From: Streptomyces sp. WM4235
GTDB taxonomy: Bacteria > Actinomycetota > Actinomycetes > Streptomycetales > Streptomycetaceae
Direction of reading: 5' to 3'
NCBI RefSeq assembly: GCF_001279725.1
Contig: NZ_LGDE01000337.1
Location: 1 to 64,000, forward strand
DNA: 64,000 bases
The notes beneath the pieces were generated by a model. It saw only the letters and a program-made list of their open reading frames with translations, was not told the origin of the DNA and did no database searches. A program made the translations under genes and the position numbers. Within the stretch, counting starts at the first letter, position 1; every line of letters begins with the position of its first letter. Of the stretch, positions 44,568-55,885 are shown in pieces.

Positions 44568-44618
44568 GTGGTTCCCGAAATGTACGGAAACCGGACGCGT
44601 GAGGTGGCTGCGGGCTAA
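44568..44618 (+). CDS. candidate 16-aa small ORF
   Basis: GTG at 44568 gives VVPEMYGNRTREVAAG and stop. A GGGAGG Shine-Dalgarno directly abuts it; an ATG inside (44580) would give 12 aa and sits 10 nt after the same site. The reading frame is ordinary in codon choice. It is unusual for such a perfect ribosome site to stand before so short a frame with no gene after it. Not recognised. Confidence 0.35.
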   Translation: MVPEMYGNRTREVAAG

Positions 44619-44690
44619 AGCGCCCGTCGTCGCACGCACCCAGTGCGGTGCCCGGCGGGAACGCCAGGCGCCAATCCCAAGCAGTCACCC

Positions 44691-44760
44691 GACCCGCGGG
44701 CTCGCCGGTACGTCCGGCCGGCTCCTCTCACTGCAGGAGAGGAACCAGAGCCCGCGGGTC
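44691..44760. terminator. branched hairpin between small ORF and pdxH
   Basis: Outer arms 44691-44703 and 44748-44760 (gacccgcgggctc) are perfectly complementary over 13 bp. Inside is a second stem, cctctc with gagagg (about 44724-44742). It may terminate both the rightward small ORF and leftward pdxH, or be part of a small RNA. Confidence 0.6.
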
Positions 44761-44810
44761 GTCTGCGTTCTCGCCCCTCGCCCCCTCGCCCCCTTTGGCC
44801 GCCCGGCGGC

Positions 44811-45473
44811 TCACGGGCAGAGTCGCTCGACCCGCCACTTCCCGCCCTCACGGACGTAGCGCAGCCGGTCGTGCAGCCGGTTCTCATGGCCCTGCCAGAA
44901 CTCCACCGCGTCCGGGACCACCCGCAGGCCGCCCCACTCCGGCGGCACCGGGACCTGCTCCCCCTCCGGATAGCGCTCCGCCAGCTCCGCGTACCGCCGG
45001 TCCAGCTCGGCGCGGGAGCCGATGACGCGGGACTGCTCGCTCGCCCAGGCGCCCAGCTGGGAGCCGTGCGGGCGGGAACGGAAGTACGCGGCCGTCTCGT
45101 CCCGGCCGATGCGCGCGGCCGTGCCGGTCACGATCACCTGGCGGGCGATCGGGTGCCAGGGGAACAGCAGCGAGGCGTACGGGTTCGCGTCGAGTTCGCG
45201 GCCCTTGCGGGAGCCGTGGTTGGTGAAGAAGACGAAGCCCCGCTCGTCGAACTGCTTCAGCAGCACCGTGCGGGAGCTGGGCCGCCCGTCGGGGGTCGCC
45301 GTGGAGACGACCATCGCGTTGGGTTCGAAGAGGTTCGCGTCGGCGGCCTCCTGGAACCACAGGGAGAACTGCGCCATCGGGTCGTCGGCGAGGCCGTCCA
45401 CGTCGACGAGCTGCGAGCGGTACTGCTTGCGCATGGCGGCGGGGTCAAGGTCCTGATCGGTCACGCCGGCCAT
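44811..45473 (-). CDS. pdxH: pyridoxamine/pyridoxine 5'-phosphate oxidase
   Basis: A 220-aa FMN enzyme making pyridoxal 5'-phosphate, with O2 as acceptor. Family marks are [22 protein letters not shown] (FMN site), [17 protein letters not shown], and the C-terminal [15 protein letters not shown] with the conserved Arg-Leu-His. Full length. A GTG at 45464 is an alternative start. It is divergent from the citrate synthase gene, a pairing I recall in other Streptomyces. Confidence 0.95.
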   Translation of the reverse strand: MAGVTDQDLDPAAMRKQYRSQLVDVDGLADDPMAQFSLWFQEAADANLFEPNAMVVSTATPDGRPSSRTVLLKQFDERGFVFFTNHGSRKGRELDANPYASLLFPWHPIARQVIVTGTAARIGRDETAAYFRSRPHGSQLGAWASEQSRVIGSRAELDRRYAELAERYPEGEQVPVPPEWGGLRVVPDAVEFWQGHENRLHDRLRYVREGGKWRVERLCP

Positions 45474-45712
45474 CCTGCCGCAGTCCTCCCCCGTCGGCTC
45501 CCCCGCCGGCCGTCGGGGGGCGTTCTCCCGGCGGAGGTGTGCCGTATGTCACGCTTCCGAACGACAAGCGGAACGGACAAAATCTTGGGGCCGGTCCGAG
45601 GGTCCCCGTGAGGGTGACCGACGGCCGTGCCGGGCATCAACGGGGATGACCGCGCCGGACCGCGAATCACGCCGGGAGCCGCGCGTGTTCGCACTATCTG
45701 AGGAGCCGCCTG

Positions 45713-46819
45713 ATGTCCGACTTCGTACCCGGGCTCGAAGGGGTCGTCGCGTTCGAGACGGAGATCGCCGAGCCCGACAAGGAGGGCGGATCGCTCCGCT
45801 ACCGGGGGGTGGACATCGAAGACCTGGTCGGCCACGTCTCCTTCGGGAACGTCTGGGGCCTGCTGGTCGACGGTGCTTTCAACCCCGGCCTGCCGGCCGC
45901 CGAACCGTTCCCGATCCCGGTCCACTCCGGTGACATCCGTGTCGACGTGCAGTCCGCGCTCGCCATGCTCGCCCCCGTGTGGGGTCTGAAACCGCTCCTC
46001 GACATCGACGAGCGCACCGCCCGCGACGACCTGGCGCGCGCGGCCGTGATGGCACTGTCGTACGTCGCCCAGTCCGCCCGCGGGCAGGGCCTGCCGATGG
46101 TCCCGCAGAAGGAGATCGACAAGGCCGGGTCCGTCGTCGAACGGTTCATGATCCGCTGGCGGGGCGAGCCGGACCCGCGGCACGTCAAGGCCGTCGACGC
46201 GTACTGGACCTCGGCCGCCGAGCACGGCATGAACGCCTCCACCTTCACCGCCCGCGTCATCGCCTCCACCGGCGCCGACGTCGCGGCGGCCCTGTCGGGG
46301 GCGGTCGGCGCCATGTCGGGCCCGCTGCACGGCGGGGCGCCCTCGCGCGTCCTCGGCATGATCGAGGAGATCGAGCGCACCGGCGACGCCGTGGCGTACG
46401 TGAAGAAGGCCCTCGACAAGGGCGAGCGCCTGATGGGCTTCGGGCACCGCGTCTACCGTGCCGAGGACCCGCGTGCCCGCGTGCTGCGGCGCACCGCCAA
46501 GGAGCTGGACGCCCCGCGCTACGAGGTGGCCGCCGCCCTGGAGAAGGCCGCGCTGGAGGAGCTGCACGCGCGCCGTCCCGACCGGGTGCTCGCGACGAAC
46601 GTGGAGTTCTGGGCCGCGATCATGCTGGACTTCGCGGAGGTGCCGGCGCACATGTTCACCTCGATGTTCACGTGCGCCCGCACGGCCGGCTGGTCGGCGC
46701 ACATCCTGGAACAGAAGCGCACCGGGCGCCTCGTGCGTCCGTCGGCCCGCTACACCGGTCCCGGCGTGCGCAACCCGCGCGAGATCGCCGGCTACGCGGA
46801 CATGGCCGAGACGGCCTGA
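45713..46819 (+). CDS. citrate synthase (short, type II-like)
   Basis: A 368-aa citrate synthase. The catalytic histidines lie in GPLHGGAPSRV and MGFGHRVYRAEDPR, and NVEFWAAIMLD holds the region of the catalytic acid. It condenses oxaloacetate with acetyl-CoA, or propionyl-CoA in methylcitrate-type relatives; the sequence alone does not settle which. Streptomyces usually have two or more paralogues. A 17-bp hairpin just after the stop terminates it. Confidence 0.93.
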   Translation: MSDFVPGLEGVVAFETEIAEPDKEGGSLRYRGVDIEDLVGHVSFGNVWGLLVDGAFNPGLPAAEPFPIPVHSGDIRVDVQSALAMLAPVWGLKPLLDIDERTARDDLARAAVMALSYVAQSARGQGLPMVPQKEIDKAGSVVERFMIRWRGEPDPRHVKAVDAYWTSAAEHGMNASTFTARVIASTGADVAAALSGAVGAMSGPLHGGAPSRVLGMIEEIERTGDAVAYVKKALDKGERLMGFGHRVYRAEDPRARVLRRTAKELDAPRYEVAAALEKAALEELHARRPDRVLATNVEFWAAIMLDFAEVPAHMFTSMFTCARTAGWSAHILEQKRTGRLVRPSARYTGPGVRNPREIAGYADMAETA

Positions 46820-46840
46820 CGCCGCAGGGTCACGTACAGG

Positions 46841-46880
46841 GCGACGGCACCGCACCCGGGACGGGGTGCGGTGCCGTCGC
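46841..46880. terminator. bidirectional hairpin terminator
   Basis: A 17-bp perfect stem (46841-46857 with 46864-46880, gcgacggcaccgcaccc) and 6-nt loop lie between the convergent citrate synthase and TetR genes. Confidence 0.9.
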
Positions 46881-46890
46881 CGTGTCCGCC

Positions 46891-47469
46891 TCAGGTCAGC
46901 GCGGAGTCCAGGATCCGGGCCCACTGGGCGACGACGCGGGCCCGGCGGGCCGTGTCGTCGGTCAGCACGTTCGCCAGCCCGAGGCCGCGCGCCATGTCCA
47001 GGAGCCCCTGCACGGTCTCCCGGACGCCCGGTACCGACTCGTCCGCGCCCAGCAGCTCGACGGCGATGCGGTGGGTCTCGCGGCCGACCCGGGCCTCGAG
47101 CTCGGTCACCCGGGGACGCAGCTGCTCCTCGTTGGAGGCGGCGACCCACAGTTGGAGCGCGGCCCGGAAGAGCGTCCCGGTGTACATGTCCACCAGTGCC
47201 TCGACCACCACGGGCCGGGCCGCCGGTCCGGCCTGGAAGAGGGTCCGCACGGCGGTGGATCGTTCCTCGGCCACGTACTCGACGGCGGCCGTGAACAGGT
47301 CCTCGCGGGTCGGGAAGTGGTGCTGGGCCGCGCCCCGCGAGACGCCGGCGCGCTCGGCGACGACCGCGACGGTGGAACCCGCCCAGCCGTGCTCGGCCAG
47401 GCAGGAGACGGCGGCCTCCAGGAGGTGGCGGCGGGTCACCCGGCTGCGGGCCTGCTTGGGTCCGGTCAC
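46891..47469 (-). CDS. TetR-family regulator of the acyl-CoA carboxylase operon
   Basis: A 192-aa protein. The TetR helix-turn-helix (VAVVAERAGVSRGAAQHHF) covers residues 33-52, with an effector domain after it. It is the last of seven leftward genes; its GTG start overlaps the enoyl-CoA hydratase stop (GTGA). A regulator at the end of the operon it controls suggests autoregulation, with an acyl-CoA as inducer. The 20-bp dyad at 55621-55640 in the operon promoter is the natural operator candidate. Confidence 0.88.
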   Translation of the reverse strand: MTGPKQARSRVTRRHLLEAAVSCLAEHGWAGSTVAVVAERAGVSRGAAQHHFPTREDLFTAAVEYVAEERSTAVRTLFQAGPAARPVVVEALVDMYTGTLFRAALQLWVAASNEEQLRPRVTELEARVGRETHRIAVELLGADESVPGVRETVQGLLDMARGLGLANVLTDDTARRARVVAQWARILDSALT

Positions 47470-48212
47470 AGTGCCCACGAGGGGTCCCGGCGCTCGAAGC
47501 GGGCTCCGATGCCCTCGCGTGCCTCGGCGGAGCCGAAGTGGCGGGCGGACAGCTCGGTGAGCGCCGCCCCGTCCCGGGCCAGGGCGGCCCGGACCGGGGC
47601 GGTGACCAGTTCCTTGGTCGCGGCGAGGGCCTCCGGGCCGGCCTTGCGCAGTCCCGCGAGGACGGGGGCGAGCAGCTCGTCGACGTCCTCGCCGGCCGCG
47701 CCGTGCAGGCTCAGCAGGCCGATCCGGGCGGCTTCCGCCGCGTCGAACGCCTCGGCGGTCAGGAAGTACCGGGAGGCGGCCCGGGGGTCCAGGCGCGGCA
47801 GCAGCGGCGCCGAGATGACGGCCGGGACCACGCCGAGGTGCGTCTCGGTGAAGGCGTACGTGGAGCCCGGTCCGGCCGCCGCGATGTCGCAGGCACCGAG
47901 CAGGCCGAGACCGCCCGCCCGGACGTGTCCGGTGACGCGGGCGACGACCGGCTTGGGCAGCTCGGTCAGCTCGGTGAGCAGGGCCACGAAGTCCGCCGGG
48001 TCGCACGGGGACTTCAGGTCGGCGCCGGCGCAGAAGGTGGTGCCGGTGTGGGTGAGGACGACGGCCCGGGTCGCGGGGTCGGCGCCCGCCTCGGCGAGGG
48101 CCGCGCGCAGAGCGGCGACGAGGTCCGCGGAGAGCGCGTTGCGGTTGGCCGGGGAGTCGAGCGTGAGCGTGGTGATGCCACGGTCGTGGGCTGCGCCGAC
48201 GAGGGGGGTCAT
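47466..48212 (-). CDS. enoyl-CoA hydratase/isomerase
   Basis: A 248-aa crotonase-fold protein. FCAGADLKSPCDP and VTGHVRAGGLGLLGACDIA form the CoA/oxyanion pocket. Expected to hydrate the unsaturated carboxylated intermediate (methylglutaconyl- or isohexenylglutaconyl-CoA type) made by the carboxylase. The catalytic-glutamate segment reads THLGVVPAVISAPLLPR, lacking the second PEGG glutamate, as in several AtuE/LiuC-like proteins. It lies 70 nt after the dehydrogenase, the only loose junction in the operon. Confidence 0.85.
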   Translation of the reverse strand: MTPLVGAAHDRGITTLTLDSPANRNALSADLVAALRAALAEAGADPATRAVVLTHTGTTFCAGADLKSPCDPADFVALLTELTELPKPVVARVTGHVRAGGLGLLGACDIAAAGPGSTYAFTETHLGVVPAVISAPLLPRLDPRAASRYFLTAEAFDAAEAARIGLLSLHGAAGEDVDELLAPVLAGLRKAGPEALAATKELVTAPVRAALARDGAALTELSARHFGSAEAREGIGARFERRDPSWAL

Positions 48213-48282
48213 GCCGTTCCTCCGGTGGGGCTCGTGCCGGTCGTGGCGCCGCCCTCCCGTGGGGGCGGCGCCCGGTGCGGTG

Positions 48283-49443
48283 CTAGTACGACTTGGGCAG
48301 GCCGAGGGTCTGGTGGGAGACGAAGTTGAGGATCATCTCCCGGCTGACGGGGGCTATGCGGGCGACGCGGGAGGCGGTGATCAGGGAGGCCAGGCCGTAC
48401 TCCCGGGTGAGGCCGTTGCCGCCCAGGGTGTGCACGGACTGGTCCACCGCCCGTACGCAGGCCTCGGCGGCAGCGTACTTGGCCATGTTGGCGGCCTCTC
48501 CCGCGCCCATGTCGTCGCCGGCGTCGTAGAGCGCGGCGGCCTTCCGCGTCATCAGGCGGGCCAGTTCCAGTTCGATGTGGGACTGGGCCAGCGGGTGCGC
48601 GATGGCCTGGTGGGCCCCGATGGGTTCCTTCCACACCCGGCGGGTCTTGGCGTAGTCCACGGCCTTGGCGAGGGCGTACCGGCCCATGCCGATCGCGAAG
48701 GCGGCGGTCATGATCCGTTCGGGGTTGAGTCCGGCGAACAGTTGGAGGAGTCCGGCGTCCTCGTCGCCGACCAGGGCGTCGGCGGGCAGCCGCACCTCGT
48801 CCAGGACCAGCTCCCACTGCTTCTCGGCGGCCTGGAGTTCCATGTCGATGAGGGAGCGGGAGAAGCCGGGGGTCTCGCGCGGGACGATGAACAGGCAGGG
48901 CTTGAGGCTGCCGGTCCGCGCGTCCTCGGTGCGGCTCACGATGAGCGTGGCGTCGGCGATGTCCACGCCGGAGATGAACACCTTGCGGCCGTTCAGCACC
49001 CAGTCGTCGCCGTCGCGGCGGGCGGTGGTGGTGATGCGGTGGGAGTTGGAGCCGGCGTCGGGTTCGGTGATGCCGAAGGCCATGGTGCGGGTGCCGTAGG
49101 CGAGGCCGGGGAGCCAGGTCCGTTTCTGGGCCTCGGTGCCGAAGCGGGAGATCACCGTGCCGCAGATGGCCGGTGAGACGACCATCATCAGCAGCGGACA
49201 GCCGGCGGCGCCCAGTTCCTCCAGGACGATGGAGAGTTCGGCGATGCCGCCGCCCCCGCCGCCGTACTCCTCGGGGAGGTTGACGCCGAGGTAGCCGAGC
49301 TTCGCGGCGTCGGCCCACAGTTCGTCGGGGTGGCCGCCCTCACGGGCGACCCGGGCGAGGTACTCGCGGCCGTACCGCTTGCCGAGGGCTGCGACGGCGG
49401 AGCGCAGGGCCTGGTGTTCTTCGGTCTCTACGACGGTGCTCAT
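48283..49443 (-). CDS. acyl-CoA dehydrogenase of the carboxylase operon
   Basis: A 386-aa ACAD. ITEPDAGSNSHRITTTA and KVFISGVDIADATLIV lie in the middle domain; VHTLGGNGLTREYGLASL carries the region near the flavin and the C-terminal catalytic position. It likely desaturates the branched acyl-CoA before carboxylation (isovaleryl- or citronellyl-CoA dehydrogenase role). Its ATG overlaps the biotin carboxylase stop (ATGA). Confidence 0.9.
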   Translation of the reverse strand: MSTVVETEEHQALRSAVAALGKRYGREYLARVAREGGHPDELWADAAKLGYLGVNLPEEYGGGGGGIAELSIVLEELGAAGCPLLMMVVSPAICGTVISRFGTEAQKRTWLPGLAYGTRTMAFGITEPDAGSNSHRITTTARRDGDDWVLNGRKVFISGVDIADATLIVSRTEDARTGSLKPCLFIVPRETPGFSRSLIDMELQAAEKQWELVLDEVRLPADALVGDEDAGLLQLFAGLNPERIMTAAFAIGMGRYALAKAVDYAKTRRVWKEPIGAHQAIAHPLAQSHIELELARLMTRKAAALYDAGDDMGAGEAANMAKYAAAEACVRAVDQSVHTLGGNGLTREYGLASLITASRVARIAPVSREMILNFVSHQTLGLPKSY

Positions 49444-51403
49444 GCGGGCGTTTCCTCCTGGACTACGGCGAGCAGGGCGCCGAACTCGACCTGTTGGCCG
49501 GTGGCGGCGTGGAGCGCGGTGAGCGTGCCGGAGGCGGGCGCGACGATGCGGTGTTCCATCTTCATCGCCTCCAGCCAGAGCAGGGGCTGTCCGGCGGTGA
49601 CCGCCGAGCCGGGGGTCAGGCCCTCGGCGACGCGGACGACGGTGCCGGGCATGGGGGCGAGCAGGGAGCCCGGTTCGGTGCGGTCCCGGGGGTCGGAGAA
49701 CCGGGGCAGGCGGGTGAGGGTGTGGGCGCCGAGCGGGGAGTCCACCCAGATCTCCGCGGCCCCCACACCCCCCTTGTTCGATTTGTGTTTCACGTGGAAC
49801 ACCCGTCGGACCCCGTCGACTTCGAGGGTGACCAGCTCGGGCGCGGCGGCCAGGACGCGGACGCCGGGGTGGCCCACGGGGACCGGGGGGCCGCTGCGGG
49901 CCGGGTGGTAGCCGACCTCGTACGGGGCGCCGGCGATCTCGTAGCGGCGGGTCTGCGGTTGGGAGACGACGTTGCGCCAGGCGCCGACGCGGGCGGCGAG
50001 CGGGGCCCCGGCCGCGGGCGCCGCGTCGGCGAGGGCGGCGGCGAGCGCGGCCAGGGCCGGGGCGGCGTCGTCGGGGTTCTCGGCGGTGAGGGCGTCGAGG
50101 TGGCGTCCGTAGAAGCCGGTGTCGAGCCGGGCGGCGGTGAACTCGGGGTGGCGCAGGGACCGTACGAGCAGGTCGCGGTTGGTGGTCAGGCCGTGGACCC
50201 GGGCGCCGGCCAGGGCGTGGGCCAGGATGCGTACGGCCTCGGCGCGGGTCGGGGCGTGGGCGATCACCTTGGCGAGCATCGGGTCGTAGTGCACGCCGAC
50301 GGTGTCCCCGTCGGTGAACCCGGTGTCCACACGGACCGCCCCGGGGACGGCCAGGGTGTGCAGGACGCCGGTCTGCGGGCGCCAGTCCCGGCCCGGGTCC
50401 TCGGCGTACAGCCGGGCCTCGACGGCGTGACCGACCGCCTCCGGGGGTTCCGTCGGCAGGGCCGCGCCCTCGGCGACGCGCAGTTGCAGGGCCACCAGGT
50501 CGAGGTCGAAGACGGCCTCGGTGACGGGGTGTTCCACCTGGAGGCGGGTGTTCATCTCCAGGAAGTACGGGCGGCCGTCGGCGGTGACGAGGAACTCGAC
50601 CGTGCCCGCGCCCTGGTAGGACACGGCCCGGGCGGCGGCCACGGCGGCCTGGTGCAGGCTCTCGCGCAGCGGCGCCGGGAGCCCCGGGGCCGGGGCCTCC
50701 TCGATGACCTTCTGGTGGCGGCGTTGCAGGGAGCAGTCACGGGTGCCGAGGGCCCAGACGGTGCCGTGGGCGTCCGCGAGGATCTGCACCTCGACGTGCT
50801 GGCCGCGCTCCACGTAGGGCTCGGCGAACACCTCGCCGTCCCCGAAGGCCGACCGGGCCTCGGCGCGGGCGCCCTCCAGCTCCTCCTTGAGCAGGTCGAG
50901 GTCCCGTACGACGCGCATCCCGCGGCCGCCGCCGCCCGCCGCGGCCTTCAACAGCAGGGGCAGGTCGGCGGGGCCGGCCTGCGCCGGGTCGACGGGTTCG
51001 AGGAGCGGCACCCCGGCGGCCCGCATGAGGTCCTTGGCCCGGGTCTTGGAGGCCATGGCCTCGATGGCCTCGGGCGGCGGGCCGATCCAGGTCAGCCCGG
51101 CGGCCCGTACCTCGCGGGCGAAGTCGGCGTTCTCGGAGAGGAATCCGTAGCCGGGGTGGACGGCGTCGGCGCCCGCCGCGAGAGCGGCCTTGACGACCAG
51201 ATCGCCGCGCAGGTAGGTGTCGGCGGGGGCCGCGCCCGGCAGCCGGACCGCCGCGTCGGCGGACCGGACGTGCAGGGCGTCCGCGTCGGGGTCGGAGTGC
51301 ACGGCGACGGTGGCCAGGCCCAGGGCGCGGGCGGTGCGGAAGATCCGTACGGCGATCTCGCCCCGGTTGGCGACGAGCAGGGAGGTGATGGTCATCTGCG
51401 GGC

Positions 51404-51407
<4 letters not shown>
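49440..51407 (-). CDS. biotin carboxylase/biotin carrier subunit of acyl-CoA carboxylase
   Basis: A 655-aa alpha subunit. Biotin carboxylase domain: LLVANRGEIAVRIFRTA at the start, HPGYGFLSEN, the ATP-grasp loop AAAGGGGRGMRVV, and MNTRLQVEHPVTE. A BT-like linker is followed by the biotinyl domain with EAMKMEH, lysine about residue 616. It carboxylates biotin using bicarbonate and ATP. GTG 51407 is chosen because it overlaps the carboxyltransferase stop as in the other junctions; ATG 51395 is an alternative. Together with the next upstream gene it forms a 3-methylcrotonyl/geranyl-CoA carboxylase-like enzyme. Confidence 0.93.
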
Positions 51408-52998
<1,591 letters not shown>

Positions 52999-53002
<4 letters not shown>

Positions 53003-54771
53003 GGGCGGGTCCCCTCCGGGGCGGGGTCGGACGACAGGAGGTGCGTCGGGATGTCGAGGTGGCGGGCGCGCAGCCATTCGCCGAGGGCCTTGGCCTGCGG
53101 GTCGAAGCGGTGGCCCGAGGCGACGCCGGCGCCGAGGATGCCGGTGACGGTGAAGTTGAGGGCCCTCAGGTGCGGGAGTTCGTGACGGGCGACGGGGAGA
53201 CCTTCGGTCTCGGGGAGCAGGGTGGTGAGGGCGTCGACCGTGAGGGTCTCGCGGAGCCACTGCCAGGCGGCGTCGCTCTCGGCCCAGACGCCGATGTTGG
53301 CGTCGCCGCCCTTGTCGCCGCTGCGGGCGCCGAACAGGGCGCCGAGCGGGGCGCGGGTGGTGGCCACCGCGGGGCCCGTGCCCGGAGCCGGGGTCGCGCC
53401 CCGGGCCCCTTCGGGGGCTCCGCCCCCGGACCCCCGCGCCTCGAACGCCGGCGGGGCTGAGATGGGCGGCGTCGGGACGGGCGGGGCTGAGATGGGTGGG
53501 ATCGGGTGGCGGGTGGTGTCGGGGAGGACGGCCACGTGGGGGACCGTCGCGGCCGGGACCAGGGACGAGGTGAAGACCCCGTACGGCTGGGCCGGGCCCG
53601 GAGGGGCCGTCACGTGGAAGCCCGGGTAACTGCCCAGGGCGAGTTCGATCGCGGCGGCGGTCAGGCCCCTGCCGACCCGGTCCGGGGACGGGTCGCGGAC
53701 GACCAGGCGGAGCAGGGCGCTCGCGGTCTCCTCCGTGTCCGGGTCGGGGTGGTCCGTGCGGGCCAGGGTCCATGTCACGGTGGCCACTCCCGAGAGGGCG
53801 TCCGCGAGTTGCGTCTTGACGAGGTCGGCCTTGGCGTCGACGTCGAGGCCGGTCAGGACGAAGACCACCTCGTTGCGCCAGCCCCCGATCCGGGTCACGC
53901 CCACCTTGAGGGTGTCGGGCGGGGCCTCGCCGAGGACGCCGGAGATCGCGACCCGGTCCGGGCCGGCCGGGGCGAGGCGGACGGTGTCGAGGCGGGCCGT
54001 CACGTCCGGCCCGAGGTAGCGGACGCCCTGTGTCTCGTAGAGGAGTTGGGCGGTGACGGTGCCGACGGTGATCGCCCCGCCCGTGCCCGGGTGCTTGGTG
54101 ACGATCGAGGAACCGTCCTCGGCGATCTCCGCGAGCGGGAAGCCGGGGGTGCGGACGTCGTGCCGGGTGAAGAAGGCGTAATTGCCGCCGGTGGCCTGGG
54201 TTCCGCACTCCAGGACGTGGCCGGCGACGACCGCCCCCGCCAACCGGTCGTACGCGTCCGGTGCCCAGTCGAACCACCAGGCCGCCGACCCGCTGACCAG
54301 CGCCGCGTCGGTGACCCGGCCCGTGACCACCACGTCCGCGCCCGCCCGCAGGCAGGCGGTGATCCCGGCGCCGCCCAGGTAGGCGTTGGCCGTCAGCGCA
54401 CCCTCCGAGAAGGGCATCAGGTCGTCGCCCTCGACGTGCGCCACCGAGACGGGCACACCCAGCTTGGCCGCCAACTCCCGCAGCGCGTCAGCGAGTCCCG
54501 CCGGGTTCAGGCCGCCGGCGTTCGCGACGATCCGTACGCCCCGCTCGTGGGCGAGGGCGAGGTTCTCCTCCAGCTGGCGCAGGAAGGTCTTGGCGTAGCC
54601 GAGGTCGGGGTTCTTCAGGCGGTCGCGGCCGAGGATCAGCATGGTGAGTTCGGCCAGGTAGTCGCCGGTCAGCACGTCGAGCGGGCCGCCGGTGAGCATC
54701 TCGCGCACGGCGCCGAACCGGTCCCCGTAGAAGCCCGAGGCGTTGCCGATCCGCAGCGGGCGCCGGGTCAT
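52999..54771 (-). CDS. AtuA-family protein with in-frame repeat linker
   Basis: A 590-aa protein. The N-terminal DUF1446/AtuA domain (residues about 5-415) starts [20 protein letters not shown] and contains [21 protein letters not shown]. The C-terminal domain (about 465-590) holds [20 protein letters not shown]. AtuA is required for acyclic terpene use in Pseudomonas, with unclear chemistry. Between the domains, residues about 420-457 are a Pro/Ala then Gly/Glu-rich linker encoded by a copy of the dispersed GC-rich repeat (53401-53460) plus a 30-bp duplication. Overlaps both neighbours by 4 nt. Confidence 0.88.
53401..53510. repeat. dispersed GC-rich repeat inside the atuA-like gene
   Basis: Read on the minus strand, 53401-53460 reproduces the element found at 25408-25460: cagccccgccggcg, then ttcgaggcgcg, then a g-rich stem around cggagcc. 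Positions 53451-53480 and 53481-53510 are an imperfect 30-bp tandem duplication carrying gcggggctgagatggg twice. All remain in frame with no stop. Confidence 0.75.
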
Positions 54772-55568
54772 CGGGAGCCCTCCGGCGCGCGGCCGGGGCC
54801 CGCGGGGCCCGCGAAGGCCTGGGCGATGTCCAGCCAACGGTCGGCGTCCGGGCCGGTCGCCGTCAGGTCGGTGTCCGCGCGGTGCACCCGCTGGGTCACC
54901 AACAGGCAGAAGTCGAGCGCGGATCCGGTGATCCGCTGGGGGGCGTCGGCGGGCCCGTACGTCCAGGGCTCGGCCCCGTCGGGGGCGGTGAGTTCCACCC
55001 GGAACTCCCCCTCGGGCGCCGGCAGGCCCCGGACCGCGTACGCGTAGTCCCGCGCCCGGATCCCGATCCGCGCGACGTGCCGCAGTCGGGCGGTGGGGGC
55101 GCGGCGGACGCCGAGGGCGTCGGCGACGTCCTGCCCGTGGGCCCAGGTCTCCATCAGGCGGGCGCTGGCCATGGATGCGGCCTTCATGGGCGGCCCGTAC
55201 CAGGGGAAGCGGGTGTCGGGCGAGGCGAGCGCGAGCGCCTCGTCGAGGGCGGTACGGGTGGTGCGCCAGCGGGCGAGCAGTTCGGCGGGCGCCAGCGCGG
55301 CCCCTTCGGCGGCGCCCTCGTCCACGAAGGAGTCGGGGGCGGCGAGGGCCTCCTCGACCATCCGCGCGAAGCCGGCCGGGTCGGTGAGGGACAGCAGTGC
55401 GGCGCGGTCGGTCCAGTACAGGTGGGCGATCTGGTGGGCGACGCTCCAGCCGCTCGCGGGGGTGGCCTTCGCCCAACCGGGCTCGGACAGCTCCCCGACC
55501 AGGGAATCGAGGTCCCGACTCTCCTCTCGGAGATCGGCGAAGACGGCGACGGCGGACGGATCGGGCAC
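54768..55568 (-). CDS. TIGR03084-like maleylpyruvate isomerase-fold protein
   Basis: A 266-aa protein. The DinB/MDMPI-like N-terminal bundle includes [20 protein letters not shown] (metal-site His) and [15 protein letters not shown] (second His and Asp), followed by a C-terminal domain ([22 protein letters not shown]). This is the actinobacterial family annotated as TIGR03084, mycothiol- or metal-dependent, of unknown reaction. It is first in the seven-gene operon. GTG 55568 follows GGGGAG at 8 nt; its stop overlaps the AtuA start. The operator dyad is 52 nt upstream. Confidence 0.85.
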   Translation of the reverse strand: MPDPSAVAVFADLREESRDLDSLVGELSEPGWAKATPASGWSVAHQIAHLYWTDRAALLSLTDPAGFARMVEEALAAPDSFVDEGAAEGAALAPAELLARWRTTRTALDEALALASPDTRFPWYGPPMKAASMASARLMETWAHGQDVADALGVRRAPTARLRHVARIGIRARDYAYAVRGLPAPEGEFRVELTAPDGAEPWTYGPADAPQRITGSALDFCLLVTQRVHRADTDLTATGPDADRWLDIAQAFAGPAGPGRAPEGSR

Positions 55569-55885
55569 GGTGCGCTCCCCTTCTCGGCGTGGGGGAAGCC
55601 TGGCAGGGGCCCGCAAAACAATCAAGCACGCTTGCATGATTTCTTCGACGACTGTCACGTTCCCGCCGGCCCATCCAACTTGCCTCAACGGCAAAGGTTT
55701 GATCCCCGACCGGTCCGGCGAGGGACGCGGCGGGCAGGTCCGGCGCAGCCCCCGGGGGCGAATCCGGCCGTACGCCGGGAACGCGGCGCGACTCTCCGTC
55801 GTCGCGCCGATACTGAGTGCTTCGCTCCGGGCCCAGAGCGCGCATCCGTTCATGTCATCGCACTCGACGAAGAGGATGAACCGAC
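55569..55885. other. divergent promoter region of the carboxylase operon and CocE gene
   Basis: This 317-nt gap carries the 20-bp dyad at 55621-55640 and relatively AT-rich sequence around 55613-55650, fitting the leftward operon promoter. The rest, 55680-55885, shows no gene or further dyad. The promoter for the rightward hydrolase was not located. Confidence 0.5.
55621..55640. promoter_or_regulatory. TetR-type operator candidate of the carboxylase operon
   Basis: The 20-mer atcaagcacgcttgcatgat is a dyad with 8 of 10 base pairs complementary; its inner part caagc-ac-gcttg also forms a perfect 5-bp inverted repeat. It lies 52 nt upstream of the first gene of the operon that ends in a TetR gene. 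It is unlike the CTGACG-N3-CGTCAG sites in the first cluster. Confidence 0.65.

Larger units (their letters stand above)
44429..44810. other. 382-nt gap with small ORF and structured RNA
   Basis: The gap lies between the starts/ends of the PH-domain gene and pdxH (both leftward). It contains a short rightward open frame with a strong ribosome site (44568-44618) and a branched hairpin (44691-44760). No longer gene is supported. It could encode a regulatory RNA on the plus strand. Confidence 0.5.
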
